DNA from: Rathayibacter tritici
GTDB taxonomy: Bacteria; Actinomycetota; Actinomycetes; Actinomycetales; Microbacteriaceae
NCBI RefSeq assembly: GCF_002932875.1
Contig: NZ_PSWS01000058.1
Location: 1 to 64,000, forward strand
Length of the DNA: 64,000 nt
Reading direction: 5' to 3'
In this document: positions 1 to 9,059 of the stretch, piece after piece
Layout of the letters: each line of letters begins with the position of its first letter
Numbering within the stretch: the first letter of the stretch is position 1
Notes under the pieces: generated by a model
Databases searched by the model: none
The model's input: the letters and a program-made list of their open reading frames with translations, nothing else
What the model was told of the DNA's origin: nothing
Program-made: the position numbers and the translations under genes

Positions 1-598
1 AGGCGATCCGACTGACATCCCCGACCTCGTCAAGCGGGACTTCACCGCAAACCGACCCGGCTGCAAATGGGTCGGTGATATCACCTATATCCGCACCTGG
101 GAAGGATGGGTCTACCTCGCGACCGTCCTCGACTGCTATTCAAAGAAGGTCGTCGGGTACGCCCTCGCCGACCACATGCGTACCGAACTCGTCAGCGAAG
201 CTCTCGAAATGGCGGCAAGGAACCAGCCGAACCGGGCCGCGAAAACGATCTTCCACAGCGACCGCGGCTCCGTTTACACCTCCGCCGACTTCGGGAAACT
301 CGCGAAGAAGCTCGACATCAGACAATCGATGGGCCGGACGGGAGTCTGCTGGGACAACGCGTGGGCCGAATCATTCAACGGAACACTGAAGAACGAGCGC
401 TGCAATCGCACTCAATATCCGACAAGAGAGAAAGCGATCCGCGACGTGACACGGTACATCGAACTGCGTTACAATCAACAACGACTTCACTCGGGGCTTG
501 ACTATCGGACCCCGAACGAAGCCGAGCAGGCATGGATCACCGAGAACCTCGCCGCGTAGACAACTATTCAACTGGTCCAGGAAACGTTGGGCAGCTCA
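1..598 (+). mobile_element. IS3-family insertion sequence, right part (left part outside window)
   Basis: This is the downstream end of an IS3-type element cut by the window edge. It contains the C-terminal half of the DDE transposase, ending at 559, then about 40 bp of non-coding end. The likely right terminus is near 598, where the outward-facing end reads GGGCAGCTCA; reversed it starts with TGA, as many IS3 ends do. The segment is less GC-rich than its surroundings. The left inverted repeat and any target duplication cannot be seen, so the exact boundary is inferred. Confidence 0.75.
2..559 (+). CDS. IS3-family transposase OrfB, C-terminal part (5' end outside window)
   Basis: This is the retroviral-integrase-like catalytic domain of an IS3 transposase, which cuts and joins the IS ends. 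The reading frame is open from base 2, so the protein starts upstream of the window. Visible DDE residues are the Asp in VGDITYI, the Asp in HSDRGSVYTS, and the Glu in WAESFNGTLKNE, in the expected order and roughly the expected spacing. The C-terminus (YNQQRLHSGLDYRTPNE) is the usual IS3 ending. No frameshift is seen in the visible part, so this copy may be intact. In IS3 elements OrfA-OrfB fusion normally needs programmed frameshifting, but that site lies outside the window. Confidence 0.9.
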   Translation, partial: GDPTDIPDLVKRDFTANRPGCKWVGDITYIRTWEGWVYLATVLDCYSKKVVGYALADHMRTELVSEALEMAARNQPNRAAKTIFHSDRGSVYTSADFGKLAKKLDIRQSMGRTGVCWDNAWAESFNGTLKNERCNRTQYPTREKAIRDVTRYIELRYNQQRLHSGLDYRTPNEAEQAWITENLAA

Positions 599-605
599 TC
601 TTGTG

Positions 606-986
606 ATGAACTCCCGGTCTAAGGAGCCGACGCTCCGCACTGTCCGAATTGTCTCGGAAGGGCAGTACCGGGGAACGGTCCAGTGCGACTACTCGCTCGC
701 GATGACGCGGACGATCGATGTGCTCGGCCACGCGACGTTCGATACGAAGGAGGACGACAACTTCTACGCAACGGTGGAGCAGGAAGAAAACGGCAATGTT
801 CGCGAGGCGGCCCTCGCCAGTCCGGCGCACGCGAACCGCGACAAGCCGCTGAGCCCGCCCGCCGTCGGACTGACGGGACTGCTGCTCGCCCGCTACGGCG
901 AGCCCGGCGGGGAGCAACCGACCACCGACGAGGGCGCCTACGACGCCCTGCTGACGCACGGCGCGAGCCTCTTCGGCGGCCCGTGA
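606..986 (+). CDS. hypothetical protein, possibly 5'-truncated by the IS
   Basis: I do not recognise this 126-residue protein. Codon use is strongly GC-ending like the neighbouring housekeeping genes, which argues that it is coding. The first Met lies only 8 bases after the presumed IS end, and no good ribosome binding site precedes it. The frame also stays open upstream into the IS. The simplest reading is the 3' part of an older gene interrupted by the insertion. It has no signal peptide and no membrane segment. It ends 85 bases before gatC and could share its transcript. Confidence 0.45.
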   Translation: MNSRSKEPTLRTVRIVSEGQYRGTVQCDYSLAMTRTIDVLGHATFDTKEDDNFYATVEQEENGNVREAALASPAHANRDKPLSPPAVGLTGLLLARYGEPGGEQPTTDEGAYDALLTHGASLFGGP

Positions 987-1071
987 CCGCGAGGGGGTGC
1001 GGCGGAGTCGCCGCGGGCGGGCCGAGTAGACTGGCCGCCGGAAATCCCCCCGAATCACCAGACGGAGACGC

Positions 1072-1371
1072 ATGTCCGAGATCACGGCCGATACGGTCGC
1101 CCATCTGGCCCAGCTGGCCAGGATCGACCTCACTTCCGATGAGATCGGCAGCCTGACCAGGGAGCTCGGCCAGATCGTCGACTCCGTGCGCGCGGTCCAG
1201 GCGGTCGCCACGCCGGACGTGCCGGCGACCAGCCACCCGATCCCGCTCCAGAACGTCTTCCGCCCCGACGTGGTCGGCGAGACCCTCACGCTCGAGCAGG
1301 CCCTTTCCGGCGCGCCCGAGCACGACGGCAGCCGCTTCCAGGTCTCCGCGATCCTGGGGGAGGAGCAGTGA
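1072..1371 (+). CDS. gatC: Asp-tRNA(Asn)/Glu-tRNA(Gln) amidotransferase subunit C
   Basis: GatC is the small subunit that wraps around and stabilises GatA and GatB in the enzyme that converts mischarged Glu-tRNA(Gln) or Asp-tRNA(Asn) to the correct aminoacyl-tRNA. The 99-residue length is typical. The N-terminal helix [17 protein letters not shown] and the central region ending in LQNVFRPD are family hallmarks. A GGAGA ribosome binding site precedes the ATG. The stop codon overlaps the gatA GTG start by four bases (GTGA), so the two are translationally coupled. The operon continues gatA-gatB. Confidence 0.96.
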   Translation: MSEITADTVAHLAQLARIDLTSDEIGSLTRELGQIVDSVRAVQAVATPDVPATSHPIPLQNVFRPDVVGETLTLEQALSGAPEHDGSRFQVSAILGEEQ

Positions 1372-2915
1372 GTGCGCACGGCGACGCGCTCGTCCGCCTG
1401 AGCGCCTCTGCCCTGTCCGAGAGACTGGCCGACGGCTCGGTCTCCTCGGTCGAGGCCACTCGCGCCCACCTCGAGCGCATCGACGCGGTCGACGGAGCAG
1501 TCCACGCTTTCCTGCACGTCGCGCGCGAGGGTGCCGTTGCGTCCGCCGAGGCCGTCGACCGCCGCCGCGCCGATGGCGAGGCGCTGCACCCGCTCGCCGG
1601 CGTGCCCCTCGCGGTCAAGGACGTCATCGTGACGAACGACATGCCGACCACCAGCGGCTCTCGGATCCTCGAGGGTTGGCGCCCGCCGTACGACGCGACG
1701 GTGATGCGGAAGGTCCGCGAGGCAGGACTCGTGCCGATCGGCAAGACCAACATGGACGAGTTCGCGATGGGCTCGACGACCGAGCGTTCCGCCTATGGCC
1801 CCACCCACAACCCGTGGGACCTCGACCGCATCCCCGGCGGCTCCGGTGGCGGATCCGCTGCGGCCGTCGCGAGCTACGAGGTCCCACTGGCCCTCGGCTC
1901 CGACACCGGCGGCTCGATCCGTCAGCCCGCCCACGTCACCGGCACGGTCGGCGTGAAGCCGACCTACGGCGGCGTCTCGCGGTACGGAGCGATCGCGCTC
2001 GCCTCGAGCCTCGACCAGATCGGCCCGGTCTCTCGGACCGTCCTCGACTCCGCCCTGCTGCACGACGTGATCGCCGGGCACGACCCGCGCGACTCCACCT
2101 CGCTCCGCGACTCCTGGCCCTCCTTCGCCGACGCCGTCCGCCGCGCTGACGTGACAGGCCTGCGGATCGGCGTGGTGAAGGAACTCGACGGCGGCGAGGG
2201 CTTCCAGCCCGGCGTGCTGGCCCGATTCCATGAGGCTCTCGAGATTCTCCAGGGCGCGGGAGCCGAGGTTGTCGAGGTCAGCCTCCCGAGCATCGAGCAC
2301 GCGGTCGCCGCGTACTACCTGATCCTTCCGGCCGAGGCCTCCAGCAACCTCGCCAAGTTCGACTCGGTGCGCTTCGGCCTGCGCGTCACTCCCGAGGGCG
2401 GCGGCACCGTCGAGCAGGTGATGGCCGCGACCCGGGAGCAGGGCTTCGGCCCCGAGGTCAAGCGCCGGATCATCCTGGGCACCTACGCCCTCTCGGCCGG
2501 CTACTACGACGCTTATTACGGCAGCGCGCAGAAGGTGCGGACGCTGGTGCAGCGCGACTTCGACGCCGCGTTCGCGAGCGTCGACGTCATCGCTTCGCCG
2601 ACCGCGCCGACCACCGCCTACCGCCTCGGCGAGAAGCTCGACGACCCGCTGGCGATGTACCGCGGTGACATCGCGACCATTCCGGCGAACCTGGCCGGCA
2701 TCCCCGGCATCTCCGTGCCCGCCGGTCTGGCCGACGAGGACGGCCTGCCCGTGGGCGTGCAGTTCCTTGCTCCCGCTCGCGAGGACGTGCGCCTCTACAC
2801 GGTCGGCGCCGCGCTGGAGGCGCTGCTGGAGGAGAAGTGGGGCCACCCGCTACTCGCTCAGGCACCCGACCTGACCCACTCCGTGCTCTCCGCGACCGAG
2901 GAAGGTGCCGTCTGA
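1368..2915 (+). CDS. gatA: Asp/Glu-tRNA amidotransferase subunit A
   Basis: GatA is the glutaminase subunit of GatCAB. It belongs to the amidase signature family and releases ammonia from glutamine for transfer by GatB. The protein has 515 residues. The Ser-cisSer-Lys triad is visible as Lys84 (in PLAVKDVI), Ser159 ([10 protein letters not shown]) and Ser183 ([11 protein letters not shown]), with the 75- and 24-residue spacings known for GatA. The GTG start overlaps the gatC stop by four bases, and the stop shares one base with the gatB ATG (TGATG). Its cytoplasmic role in Gln-tRNA (and possibly Asn-tRNA) synthesis is well established for the family. Confidence 0.97.
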   Translation: MSAHGDALVRLSASALSERLADGSVSSVEATRAHLERIDAVDGAVHAFLHVAREGAVASAEAVDRRRADGEALHPLAGVPLAVKDVIVTNDMPTTSGSRILEGWRPPYDATVMRKVREAGLVPIGKTNMDEFAMGSTTERSAYGPTHNPWDLDRIPGGSGGGSAAAVASYEVPLALGSDTGGSIRQPAHVTGTVGVKPTYGGVSRYGAIALASSLDQIGPVSRTVLDSALLHDVIAGHDPRDSTSLRDSWPSFADAVRRADVTGLRIGVVKELDGGEGFQPGVLARFHEALEILQGAGAEVVEVSLPSIEHAVAAYYLILPAEASSNLAKFDSVRFGLRVTPEGGGTVEQVMAATREQGFGPEVKRRIILGTYALSAGYYDAYYGSAQKVRTLVQRDFDAAFASVDVIASPTAPTTAYRLGEKLDDPLAMYRGDIATIPANLAGIPGISVPAGLADEDGLPVGVQFLAPAREDVRLYTVGAALEALLEEKWGHPLLAQAPDLTHSVLSATEEGAV

Positions 2916-4429
2916 TGGCCTCCGCGCACACGTCCGCCCCCGAGCTGATGGACTACGACGAGGTCTTCGAGACCTTCGAGCCGGTGCTCGGCTTCGAGGT
3001 GCACGTCGAACTCAACACGACGACCAAGATGTTCTCGGACGCGCCCAACGAGTTCGGCTCCGAGCCCAACACGAATGTCACTCCCGTCGACCTCGGCCTC
3101 CCCGGCTCGCTGCCCGTGGTCAACGAGCAGGCCGTCCGGTACTCGATCAGCCTCGGCCTCGCTCTGGGCTGCTCGATCGCGCCGTCCAGCCGGTTCGCGC
3201 GGAAGAACTACTTCTACCCCGATCTCGCGAAGAACTACCAGATCTCGCAGTTCGACGAGCCGATCGCGTTCGAGGGCTCCGTCGAGATCGAGCTGAGCGA
3301 CGGCTCGCTCGTGCAGATCCCGATCGAGCGCGCGCACATGGAGGAGGACGCCGGCAAGCTCACGCACGTCGGCGGCGCGACCGGCCGCATCCAGGGCGCC
3401 GAGTACTCGCTCGTCGACTACAACCGTGCGGGCGTCCCGCTGGTCGAGATCGTCACCAAGCCGATCTACGGAGCCGGGAAGAGCGCGCCGGAGTACGCGA
3501 AGGCTTACGTCGCAACCATCCGTGACATCGTGCTCGCGCTGGGCATTTCCGACGCCAAGATGGAGCGCGGCAACCTCCGCTGCGACGCGAACGTCTCGCT
3601 CCGCCCGATCGGCCAGGAGAAGCTCGGCACCCGCACCGAGACCAAAAACGTGAACTCCCTGCGCTCGGTTGAGCGTGCCGTGCGTTACGAGATCCAGCGC
3701 CAGGCGGCGATCCTTGCCTCCGGCGGCACGATCACTCAGGAGACGCGCCACTGGCACGAGGACACCGGACGCACCTCCGCGGGCCGGCCTAAGAGCGACG
3801 CCGACGACTACCGCTACTTCCCGGAACCCGATCTGCTTCCCGTCGTGCCGAGCCACGAGCTGATCGAGGAGCTGCGCGCCGCGCTCCCCGAGAAGCCCGC
3901 GGAGCGCCGTCGCCGCCTGAAGACCGAGTGGGGCTTCACCGATCTCGAGTTCCAGGACGTCGCCAACAGCGGCCTGCTGGTGGAGATCACCGAGACCATC
4001 GCCGCCGGCGCGACTGCGCAGGCTGCCCGCAAGTGGTGGACCGGCGAGATCGCGCGGCTCGCGAACGCGGCGGGCGAGGACCCGGCCGCCCTCGTCACCC
4101 CCGCCCACGTCGCCGAGCTCGCCGGGCTGATCGAGAGCGGTACGCTGACCGACCGCCTCGCCCGGGAAGTCCTCCAGGGCGTCATCGCCGGGGAGGGCAC
4201 ACCGCAGGAGGTCGTCGACGCCCGCGGACTCGCGGTCGTGTCGGACGACGGCGCGCTCATCGAGGCGATCGACGCGGCGCTGGCCTCGCAGCCGGACGTG
4301 CTCGCGAAGATCCGCGACGGCAAGGTGCAGGCCGCTGGCGCCGTGATCGGCGCCGTCATGAAGGCGATGAAGGGCCAGGCCGACGCGGCCCGTGTCCGCG
4401 AACTCGTCCTGGCGCGCGCGGCCGGCTGA
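2915..4429 (+). CDS. gatB: Asp/Glu-tRNA amidotransferase subunit B
   Basis: GatB binds the tRNA, activates the misattached Glu or Asp with ATP and receives ammonia from GatA. The start at 2915 gives 504 residues and is preferred over an upstream in-frame GTG at 2837. It follows a GGAAGG ribosome binding site and overlaps the gatA stop by one base. The catalytic cradle begins with [15 protein letters not shown] near residue 27; [18 protein letters not shown] and EEDAGKLTH are also conserved. The last ~150 residues form the helical and YqeY-like tail that contacts the tRNA elbow. It is the third gene of gatCAB. Confidence 0.97.
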   Translation: MASAHTSAPELMDYDEVFETFEPVLGFEVHVELNTTTKMFSDAPNEFGSEPNTNVTPVDLGLPGSLPVVNEQAVRYSISLGLALGCSIAPSSRFARKNYFYPDLAKNYQISQFDEPIAFEGSVEIELSDGSLVQIPIERAHMEEDAGKLTHVGGATGRIQGAEYSLVDYNRAGVPLVEIVTKPIYGAGKSAPEYAKAYVATIRDIVLALGISDAKMERGNLRCDANVSLRPIGQEKLGTRTETKNVNSLRSVERAVRYEIQRQAAILASGGTITQETRHWHEDTGRTSAGRPKSDADDYRYFPEPDLLPVVPSHELIEELRAALPEKPAERRRRLKTEWGFTDLEFQDVANSGLLVEITETIAAGATAQAARKWWTGEIARLANAAGEDPAALVTPAHVAELAGLIESGTLTDRLAREVLQGVIAGEGTPQEVVDARGLAVVSDDGALIEAIDAALASQPDVLAKIRDGKVQAAGAVIGAVMKAMKGQADAARVRELVLARAAG

Positions 4430-4453
4430 ACCGGTGGGTGCGGAGGTGCGGTC

Positions 4454-5490
4454 ATGAGCGGTGGATCCGGCGACGCACCCGTCCCCACACGGCTCGAGCT
4501 ACCGGCGGGCGCGCTCCTGCGCCCGCTGGTCTCGAGCGACGCGGACCTCCTGCACGAGGCGATCGGCGAGCAGCGCTCCTGGCTCGCCGCGCTGCTGCCC
4601 GCCGATGACCCGGCCGCGCTCCCGTCTGCCTCCCTCGGTGACGATGTGCGCGGGCTCCTGCGGGTCGAGGAGGAGGCGCGCGCCGGCCGGGCATACGCGT
4701 CCTGCTCGTCGGCCCGGACCGCACGGACGCGGTGGGCGCTGTGAGCGTGCGACCCGGTGGCGGCGACTCCGCCGAGGCCTCCTGGTGGGTCGTTCCCGCC
4801 GTCCGCGGGTCGCGGCTCGAGGAGGAGCTCGACGCCTACACGCGCCGCTGGTTGCAGCAGCACTGGCCGTTCGAGACCGTGACCACTCCCGACAATCGTC
4901 CAGACGATCCCGCCGCTCTGGCCGGCGCGAATATCGTCGCTCTCGTCCCGGCCGTCCCGGAACTGACGGCCCCGCCACAACCGGATGGGGACTCGGCCAC
5001 TCGACTCTGGGCGCAGTACCGCGCCGCGCATCCGGCCGTCGAGGAGGAGCTCCCGCCTGTCGAGTCCTTCGGCGACAGCACCGCGATGGCCGACGAGTTG
5101 CTGGGCCTCGTGCGGCGCGGTGTGAAGACGGCCACCGCCTCACTCGCCGCAGACGGCGCACCCGCCGCGGGCGAGCACTGGATCGTCTGCGATGGCGGCG
5201 GGATCGCGCGGGTGGTCCTCGTGACCGAGGGGGTGCGGATCGGTCCGCTGGACTCGGTCGACGACGCCTTCGCCTGGGCCGAGGGCGAGGGCGAGCGCAC
5301 CCGCGAGTACTGGCTCGACGGGCACCGCCGCTTCTTCTCCCGCGTCTCGTCCGGCGGCATCGGCGATGTCGTCTTCGAGCGCTTCCGCGTGGTGTGGCCA
5401 GAGGCCGACGCTGAGCGAGCAGCTGCCTTCGCCCGCTCGATCGGAGCGTCCCGCCCCGAGGAGCTCGACGGAACTCCCGCGCACGACTAG
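4454..5490 (+). pseudogene. frameshifted GNAT-like/ASCH-domain fusion gene
   Basis: Two overlapping frames together look like one protein. From the ATG at 4454 (good GGAGGTG ribosome binding site) runs a GNAT-type N-terminus ending ...EEARAGRAY. It then leaves frame, giving a nonsense tail that stops at 4744. The other frame resumes exactly there with VLLVGPDRTDAVGAVSV, the expected GNAT strand, and continues through a degenerate GNAT core into an ASCH domain (about 5010-5400, VESFGDSTAMADELLGLVRRG). No ATG, GTG or TTG codon lies in frame between the two domains, so the ASCH part is fused. Removing two bases, or adding one, around 4693-4700 restores about 344 residues. It could be true decay or a sequencing error. 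The ASCH part alone might be made from GTG 4732 or 4741. Confidence 0.65.
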
Positions 5491-5538
5491 GGGGTTTCCC
5501 GGATACCCCGCTCAGCCGCCCTACGACACAGTGGAGTC

Positions 5539-5721
5539 ATGGCTACTCTCGTGCGCCCCCGTCGGGGCAAGATCATCGCCGGCGTCTGTGCCGGTCTCGC
5601 CCGCCGTTTCGGCTGGAGCCCCTTCCTGGTGCGGCTCCTGTTCGTGCTCTCGTGCCTGCTCCCCGGGCCGCAGATCATCGCGTACCTCGTGATGTGGGTG
5701 GTCATTCCGAAGCAGAAGTGA
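5539..5721 (+). CDS. PspC-domain small membrane protein
   Basis: This 60-residue protein is nearly all PspC domain. A basic N-terminus (LVRPRRGKIIAGVCAGLA) is followed by a hydrophobic span with FLVRLLFVLSC and IIAYLVMWVVIPK at the end. Stand-alone PspC proteins are inner-membrane proteins linked to phage-shock-like envelope stress responses. No PspA or histidine kinase partner lies next to it, so its role here is unknown. It appears to be monocistronic, with the next start about 100 bases downstream. Confidence 0.88.
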   Translation: MATLVRPRRGKIIAGVCAGLARRFGWSPFLVRLLFVLSCLLPGPQIIAYLVMWVVIPKQK

Positions 5722-5827
5722 CCCGGGCCCTCTCGCTCCGAGCCACCGCTGAGAGAACGCTCAGCCTGTGAAGCGGTGGGAGGCCTACCGTGGCGCTGTG
5801 CGCCCGTCGGGCGCCGAGGAGGAGATC

Positions 5828-6529
5828 ATGGGATTCCTGGACCGACTGCTGGGCCGCGACGAGCAGCCCGAGAGCGCACGTCGCTCAACCTACGCCCCGC
5901 CCCAGGCTGCGGACCGCAGGCCCGAGTACGGTTCCCCGCCGGCGACCTCCCCGCGCAGCGACGACGAGCGGGCGATCGAGCGCTACCGCTACCTCCTCCG
6001 CACGGCGCCGCCCGAGGCGATCGAGCAGGTGCACCGCGAGGCCTTCGAGCAGCTGACCCCCCAGCAGCGTCAGCAGGTGTTCCGCGAACTCAGCGAGGGT
6101 GCGCCCGTGGGTGACGCGCCGAAGGACGACGATCCCCGCACGCTCGCCCAGTCCGCGACGCGGAGCGAGCTGCGCCAGCCCGGGTTCATGGAGCGCCGCT
6201 TCGCCGGTGGTGGCGGCATGGGCTTCGGCGGCGTCCTCGCCTCCTCGATGCTCGGCACGATCGCCGGCTTCGCGATCGGCTCGGCCGTCGCGGGTGCCTT
6301 CCTCCCGGACGCGGGCGGCGACTACGCGGGCGGCGAGGACGCGGGTGACGCGTCGGCCGATGGCGGAGCGGACGCGGGCAGTTCCGGAGCGGACGCGGGC
6401 GATGGTGGCTGGGGCGACTCCGGCGGCGACGTCGGTGGCGCGGATTTCGGTGGCGCGGATTTCGGTGGCGCGGATTTCGGTGGCGGGGATTTCGGTGGCG
6501 GGGACTTCGGCGGCGACTTCGGTTTCTAG
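5828..6529 (+). CDS. glycine-rich membrane-associated protein with short C-terminal repeats
   Basis: Function unknown. The ATG at 5828 follows a GAGGAG ribosome binding site and gives 233 residues. Residues 1-45 are polar. Residues 45-95 form a charged helical region with EAFEQLTPQQRQQVFRELSE, a motif seen in actinobacterial proteins of unknown role. A Gly/Ala-rich hydrophobic segment (about 125-160, GFGGVLASSMLGTIAGFAIG) could insert into the membrane. The tail is very rich in Gly, Asp and Ala and ends in five or six FGG(A/G)D repeats, encoded by near-identical 15-base units around 6436-6525. A strong terminator follows directly. Confidence 0.8.
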   Translation: MGFLDRLLGRDEQPESARRSTYAPPQAADRRPEYGSPPATSPRSDDERAIERYRYLLRTAPPEAIEQVHREAFEQLTPQQRQQVFRELSEGAPVGDAPKDDDPRTLAQSATRSELRQPGFMERRFAGGGGMGFGGVLASSMLGTIAGFAIGSAVAGAFLPDAGGDYAGGEDAGDASADGGADAGSSGADAGDGGWGDSGGDVGGADFGGADFGGADFGGGDFGGGDFGGDFGF

Positions 6530-6537
6530 CTCGGATA

Positions 6538-6576
6538 CCGAGGGCCCCGACCACAAGGAGTGGTCGGGGCCCTCGG
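6538..6576. terminator. strong bidirectional hairpin between convergent genes
   Basis: A 17-base perfect stem (CCGAGGGCCCCGACCAC and its complement) closes over the loop AAGGA. It sits between the 5828 gene and the reverse-strand acyl-CoA ligase, so it can stop transcription from both sides. Confidence 0.85.
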
Positions 6577-6588
6577 TTCATTCCGGGC

Positions 6589-8274
6589 TCAGTCGCCGTC
6601 GGTCAGCATCGCCTTCACCTGGCGGCGGAGGACCTTGCCGATCATGTTCCGCGGCAGCTCGTCGACCACTGTGATCCGCTTGGGCACCTTGTAGGCGGTC
6701 AGCGCCTCGCGCACGGCCTTCCGCGCCGCGCCGACGTCGAGCTGCGCACCCGGCTCCAGCACGACGGCGGCCGCCACGGATTCGCCGCTGCGGGGATCGG
6801 GTAGACCGACCACGGCCACCTCCTTGATCTCGGGCAGACGCAACAGCACCTCTTCCACCTCGGACGGCGAGACGTTGAAGCCGCCGGTGATCACGAGTTC
6901 TTTGAGCCGGTCGACGATGCGCACGAAGCCGTCCTCGTCGATCGTTGCGATGTCTCCGGTGCGGAACCAGCCGTCGCTCGTGAAGGTCGCTGCCGTCTCC
7001 TCGGGCTTGCGGTAATAGCCGCGGAACACCTGCGGACCACGGACGATCAGCTCGCCCTGCTCACCGACCGCCATCTCCCTGGCCGGGTCGTCCGGGTCGA
7101 CAATTCGGACGTCCGTGCCCGGCAGCGGAAGACCGACCGTTCCGGCGCGCCGCGTGGGCCCGACGGGATTCGCCATCAGCACCGGCGAGGTCTCCGAGAG
7201 GCCGTAGCCCTCGACGAGCGTCCCGCCCGTGAGCGCCTCGAACGACTCGACGAGAGCCGGATCCAGCGGCATCGCGCCGGAGATCGCGATCTCGATGCCG
7301 TGGAGCGAGACTCCGCTCTGCTGAGCGCTGCGCGCCAGGCGCTCCGCGATCGGCGGCACAGCCGGGAGGAACGTGGCGGGGTGCTTCTTCACCACCTTCA
7401 GCACCAGCTCCGGGTCGAACTTGGGGAACAGCACCAGTCGCGCGCCCATGCTCATCGCAAAGGTGAGGCAGAGCGTGAGGCCGTAAGCGTGGAACATCGG
7501 CAGCACCGCATAGACGACGCAATCGCCACGTCGAACCGTGGGCACCCAGGCGCGCGACTGGGCGGCGTTCGCGGTGAGGTTCGCGTGGGTCAACTCGGCG
7601 GCCTTGGGCGTGCCGGTCGTGCCGCTCGTGTACTGGATGACCGCCAGGTCCTCCGCCGTCGGCCGTGGGTGCTCGGAGTCGATCCGGCGGCGCAGCAGCG
7701 ACTCCCACTCGACCGCCCCCCGAGCCGGACCCGTGAGGGCGAATCGCGACTCTCGTGCCTTCTTCAGGGGGAGGCGCAGGGCCGCTCGCAGTGGCGCGGG
7801 CATGGCCCGCGTGAGGTCGACGGCGATGACGGACTCGATGCCGAGATCGGCGGGAAGATCGTGCACCGTCGGGACGACGCGGGTCCAGGCGATCACGACG
7901 CGAGCGCCGTGGTCCTCGAACTGGTGCCGGAGCTCGCGCGGCGTGTACAGCGGATTGTGCTCGACGACGACGGCGCCGAGCCGGAGGATCGCGTAGAAGG
8001 CGACAACGTGCTGAGGGCAGTTGGGCAGAATGAGGGCCACCGGGTCGCCCGCGCGCACGCCCAGGCGGCGCAGGCCCTCGGCGGCCCGTTCGACCTCGTC
8101 GGCGAGCTGGGAGTAGCTGGTCGAGCGGCCGAAGAACTCGAGCGCGACGTGCTGCGGATAGCGCTCGGCCGACTCGGTGACAATATCCACGAGCGAGCCG
8201 GTCGGGAGCTCGAGCTCCGTCGGCACGCCGGGAGCGTAGCTGCGGGTCCAGGGGCGGGGCGGGTGGGTGCTCAC
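6589..8274 (-). CDS. long-chain fatty acid-CoA ligase-like AMP-forming enzyme
   Basis: This ANL-superfamily enzyme should activate a carboxylic acid, probably a fatty acid, with ATP and couple it to CoA. Motifs in order are the AMP-binding P-loop YTSGTTGTPKAAELTH, GYGLSETSP, GWFRTGDIATIDEDGFV, the hinge RLKELVITGGFNVSPSEVE and the C-terminal Lys motif NMIGKVLRR. The length is about 561 residues, typical for FadD. The start is uncertain between GTG at 8274 (chosen, giving MSTHPPRP) and GTG at 8283. The reverse-strand gene upstream ends 31 bases away, so the two may be cotranscribed. The exact substrate cannot be read from sequence. Confidence 0.9.
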   Translation of the reverse strand: MSTHPPRPWTRSYAPGVPTELELPTGSLVDIVTESAERYPQHVALEFFGRSTSYSQLADEVERAAEGLRRLGVRAGDPVALILPNCPQHVVAFYAILRLGAVVVEHNPLYTPRELRHQFEDHGARVVIAWTRVVPTVHDLPADLGIESVIAVDLTRAMPAPLRAALRLPLKKARESRFALTGPARGAVEWESLLRRRIDSEHPRPTAEDLAVIQYTSGTTGTPKAAELTHANLTANAAQSRAWVPTVRRGDCVVYAVLPMFHAYGLTLCLTFAMSMGARLVLFPKFDPELVLKVVKKHPATFLPAVPPIAERLARSAQQSGVSLHGIEIAISGAMPLDPALVESFEALTGGTLVEGYGLSETSPVLMANPVGPTRRAGTVGLPLPGTDVRIVDPDDPAREMAVGEQGELIVRGPQVFRGYYRKPEETAATFTSDGWFRTGDIATIDEDGFVRIVDRLKELVITGGFNVSPSEVEEVLLRLPEIKEVAVVGLPDPRSGESVAAAVVLEPGAQLDVGAARKAVREALTAYKVPKRITVVDELPRNMIGKVLRRQVKAMLTDGD

Positions 8275-8304
8275 CCGCCCCACTCTAGAAGGCGGTGCCG
8301 GTGC

Positions 8305-8961
8305 TCAGACTCCCTGCGCCACAGCATCCTCGATCGGCGTCGGACCCGAGACGATCTCCCAGGTCTTGGCGATCGAGGTCGGCTGGGCCAGCGCAGCGAT
8401 CACGGTGGCCGCAACGTCCGCCCGAGGGATGCTGCCCTTCTCGACGGAGGTGCCGAGCGTGATCGAGCCGGTGCCCTCGTCGTCGGTGAGTCCGCCCGGG
8501 CGGAGGATCGTGTAGTCGAGTCCGGAGTCGCGCAGCGCCGCGTCGGCGTCGCGCTTGGCCTCGACGTAGGCCTTCCAGCCCTCCTCGGTGTCCTCGGGCA
8601 GCGGCTCGTCCACGCCGATGGCGCTGACCTGCACGAAGTGCGCAACCCCGATGATCGCGGCGGCCTTCTGGCTGAGCACGGACGCCCCCAGGTCGACGGT
8701 GCGCTTGCGCTCGGGGCCGGAGTCGGGCCCCGCGCCGGCGGTGAAGACCATGCCGTCAACCTGGCCGAGCGCCTCGGCGAAAGCCTCGACTGTGGTGTCC
8801 TCGAGGTCGTGCACGAGCGGCTCGCCGCCGAGGCGGATGATGTCCTCCGCATGATCGGGGTTGCGGATCACTCCGACCGACTCATGTCCGGCGTCGTAGA
8901 GCAGGTGCAGGATCTGCTGCCCCACCTTGCCGTGGGCTCCGATGACAGCAATACGGGTCAT
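8305..8961 (-). CDS. NAD(P)-binding SDR-type (NmrA/YwnB-like) protein
   Basis: This is an atypical short-chain dehydrogenase of 218 residues. The N-terminal Rossmann motif is MTRIAVIGAHGKVGQQIL, with GxxGxxG spacing. The YxxxK-like helix KAYVEAKRDADAAL and LDYTILRPGGLTDDEGTGSI match the NAD(P)H-binding family of SDR 'a5' proteins. Members include NAD(P)H quinone sensors and putative reductases, and the substrate is unknown. The ATG at 8961 has a GAGGAGAGGA ribosome binding site. It lies just upstream of the acyl-CoA ligase on the same strand. Confidence 0.85.
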   Translation of the reverse strand: MTRIAVIGAHGKVGQQILHLLYDAGHESVGVIRNPDHAEDIIRLGGEPLVHDLEDTTVEAFAEALGQVDGMVFTAGAGPDSGPERKRTVDLGASVLSQKAAAIIGVAHFVQVSAIGVDEPLPEDTEEGWKAYVEAKRDADAALRDSGLDYTILRPGGLTDDEGTGSITLGTSVEKGSIPRADVAATVIAALAQPTSIAKTWEIVSGPTPIEDAVAQGV

Positions 8962-9059
8962 GGATGTTCCTCTCCTCGTCGGGGCGGGCCGCCCCGGGTT
9001 CGTGGTCGCCCTCATCCTGCTGCGGCCTCCTCCGAGCGCCCCAGGCCTTGACGGCGTGC

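Noticed and set aside
564-2846. Long reverse-strand open frame of about 760 residues
   Set aside because: It is the shadow of gatC and gatA in a high-GC region; the product has no recognisable domain and ignores the gatCAB overlaps.
4685-4745. Programmed ribosomal frameshift in the GNAT-ASCH gene
   Set aside because: No slippery heptamer or downstream structure is visible at the junction; mutation or base error is simpler.
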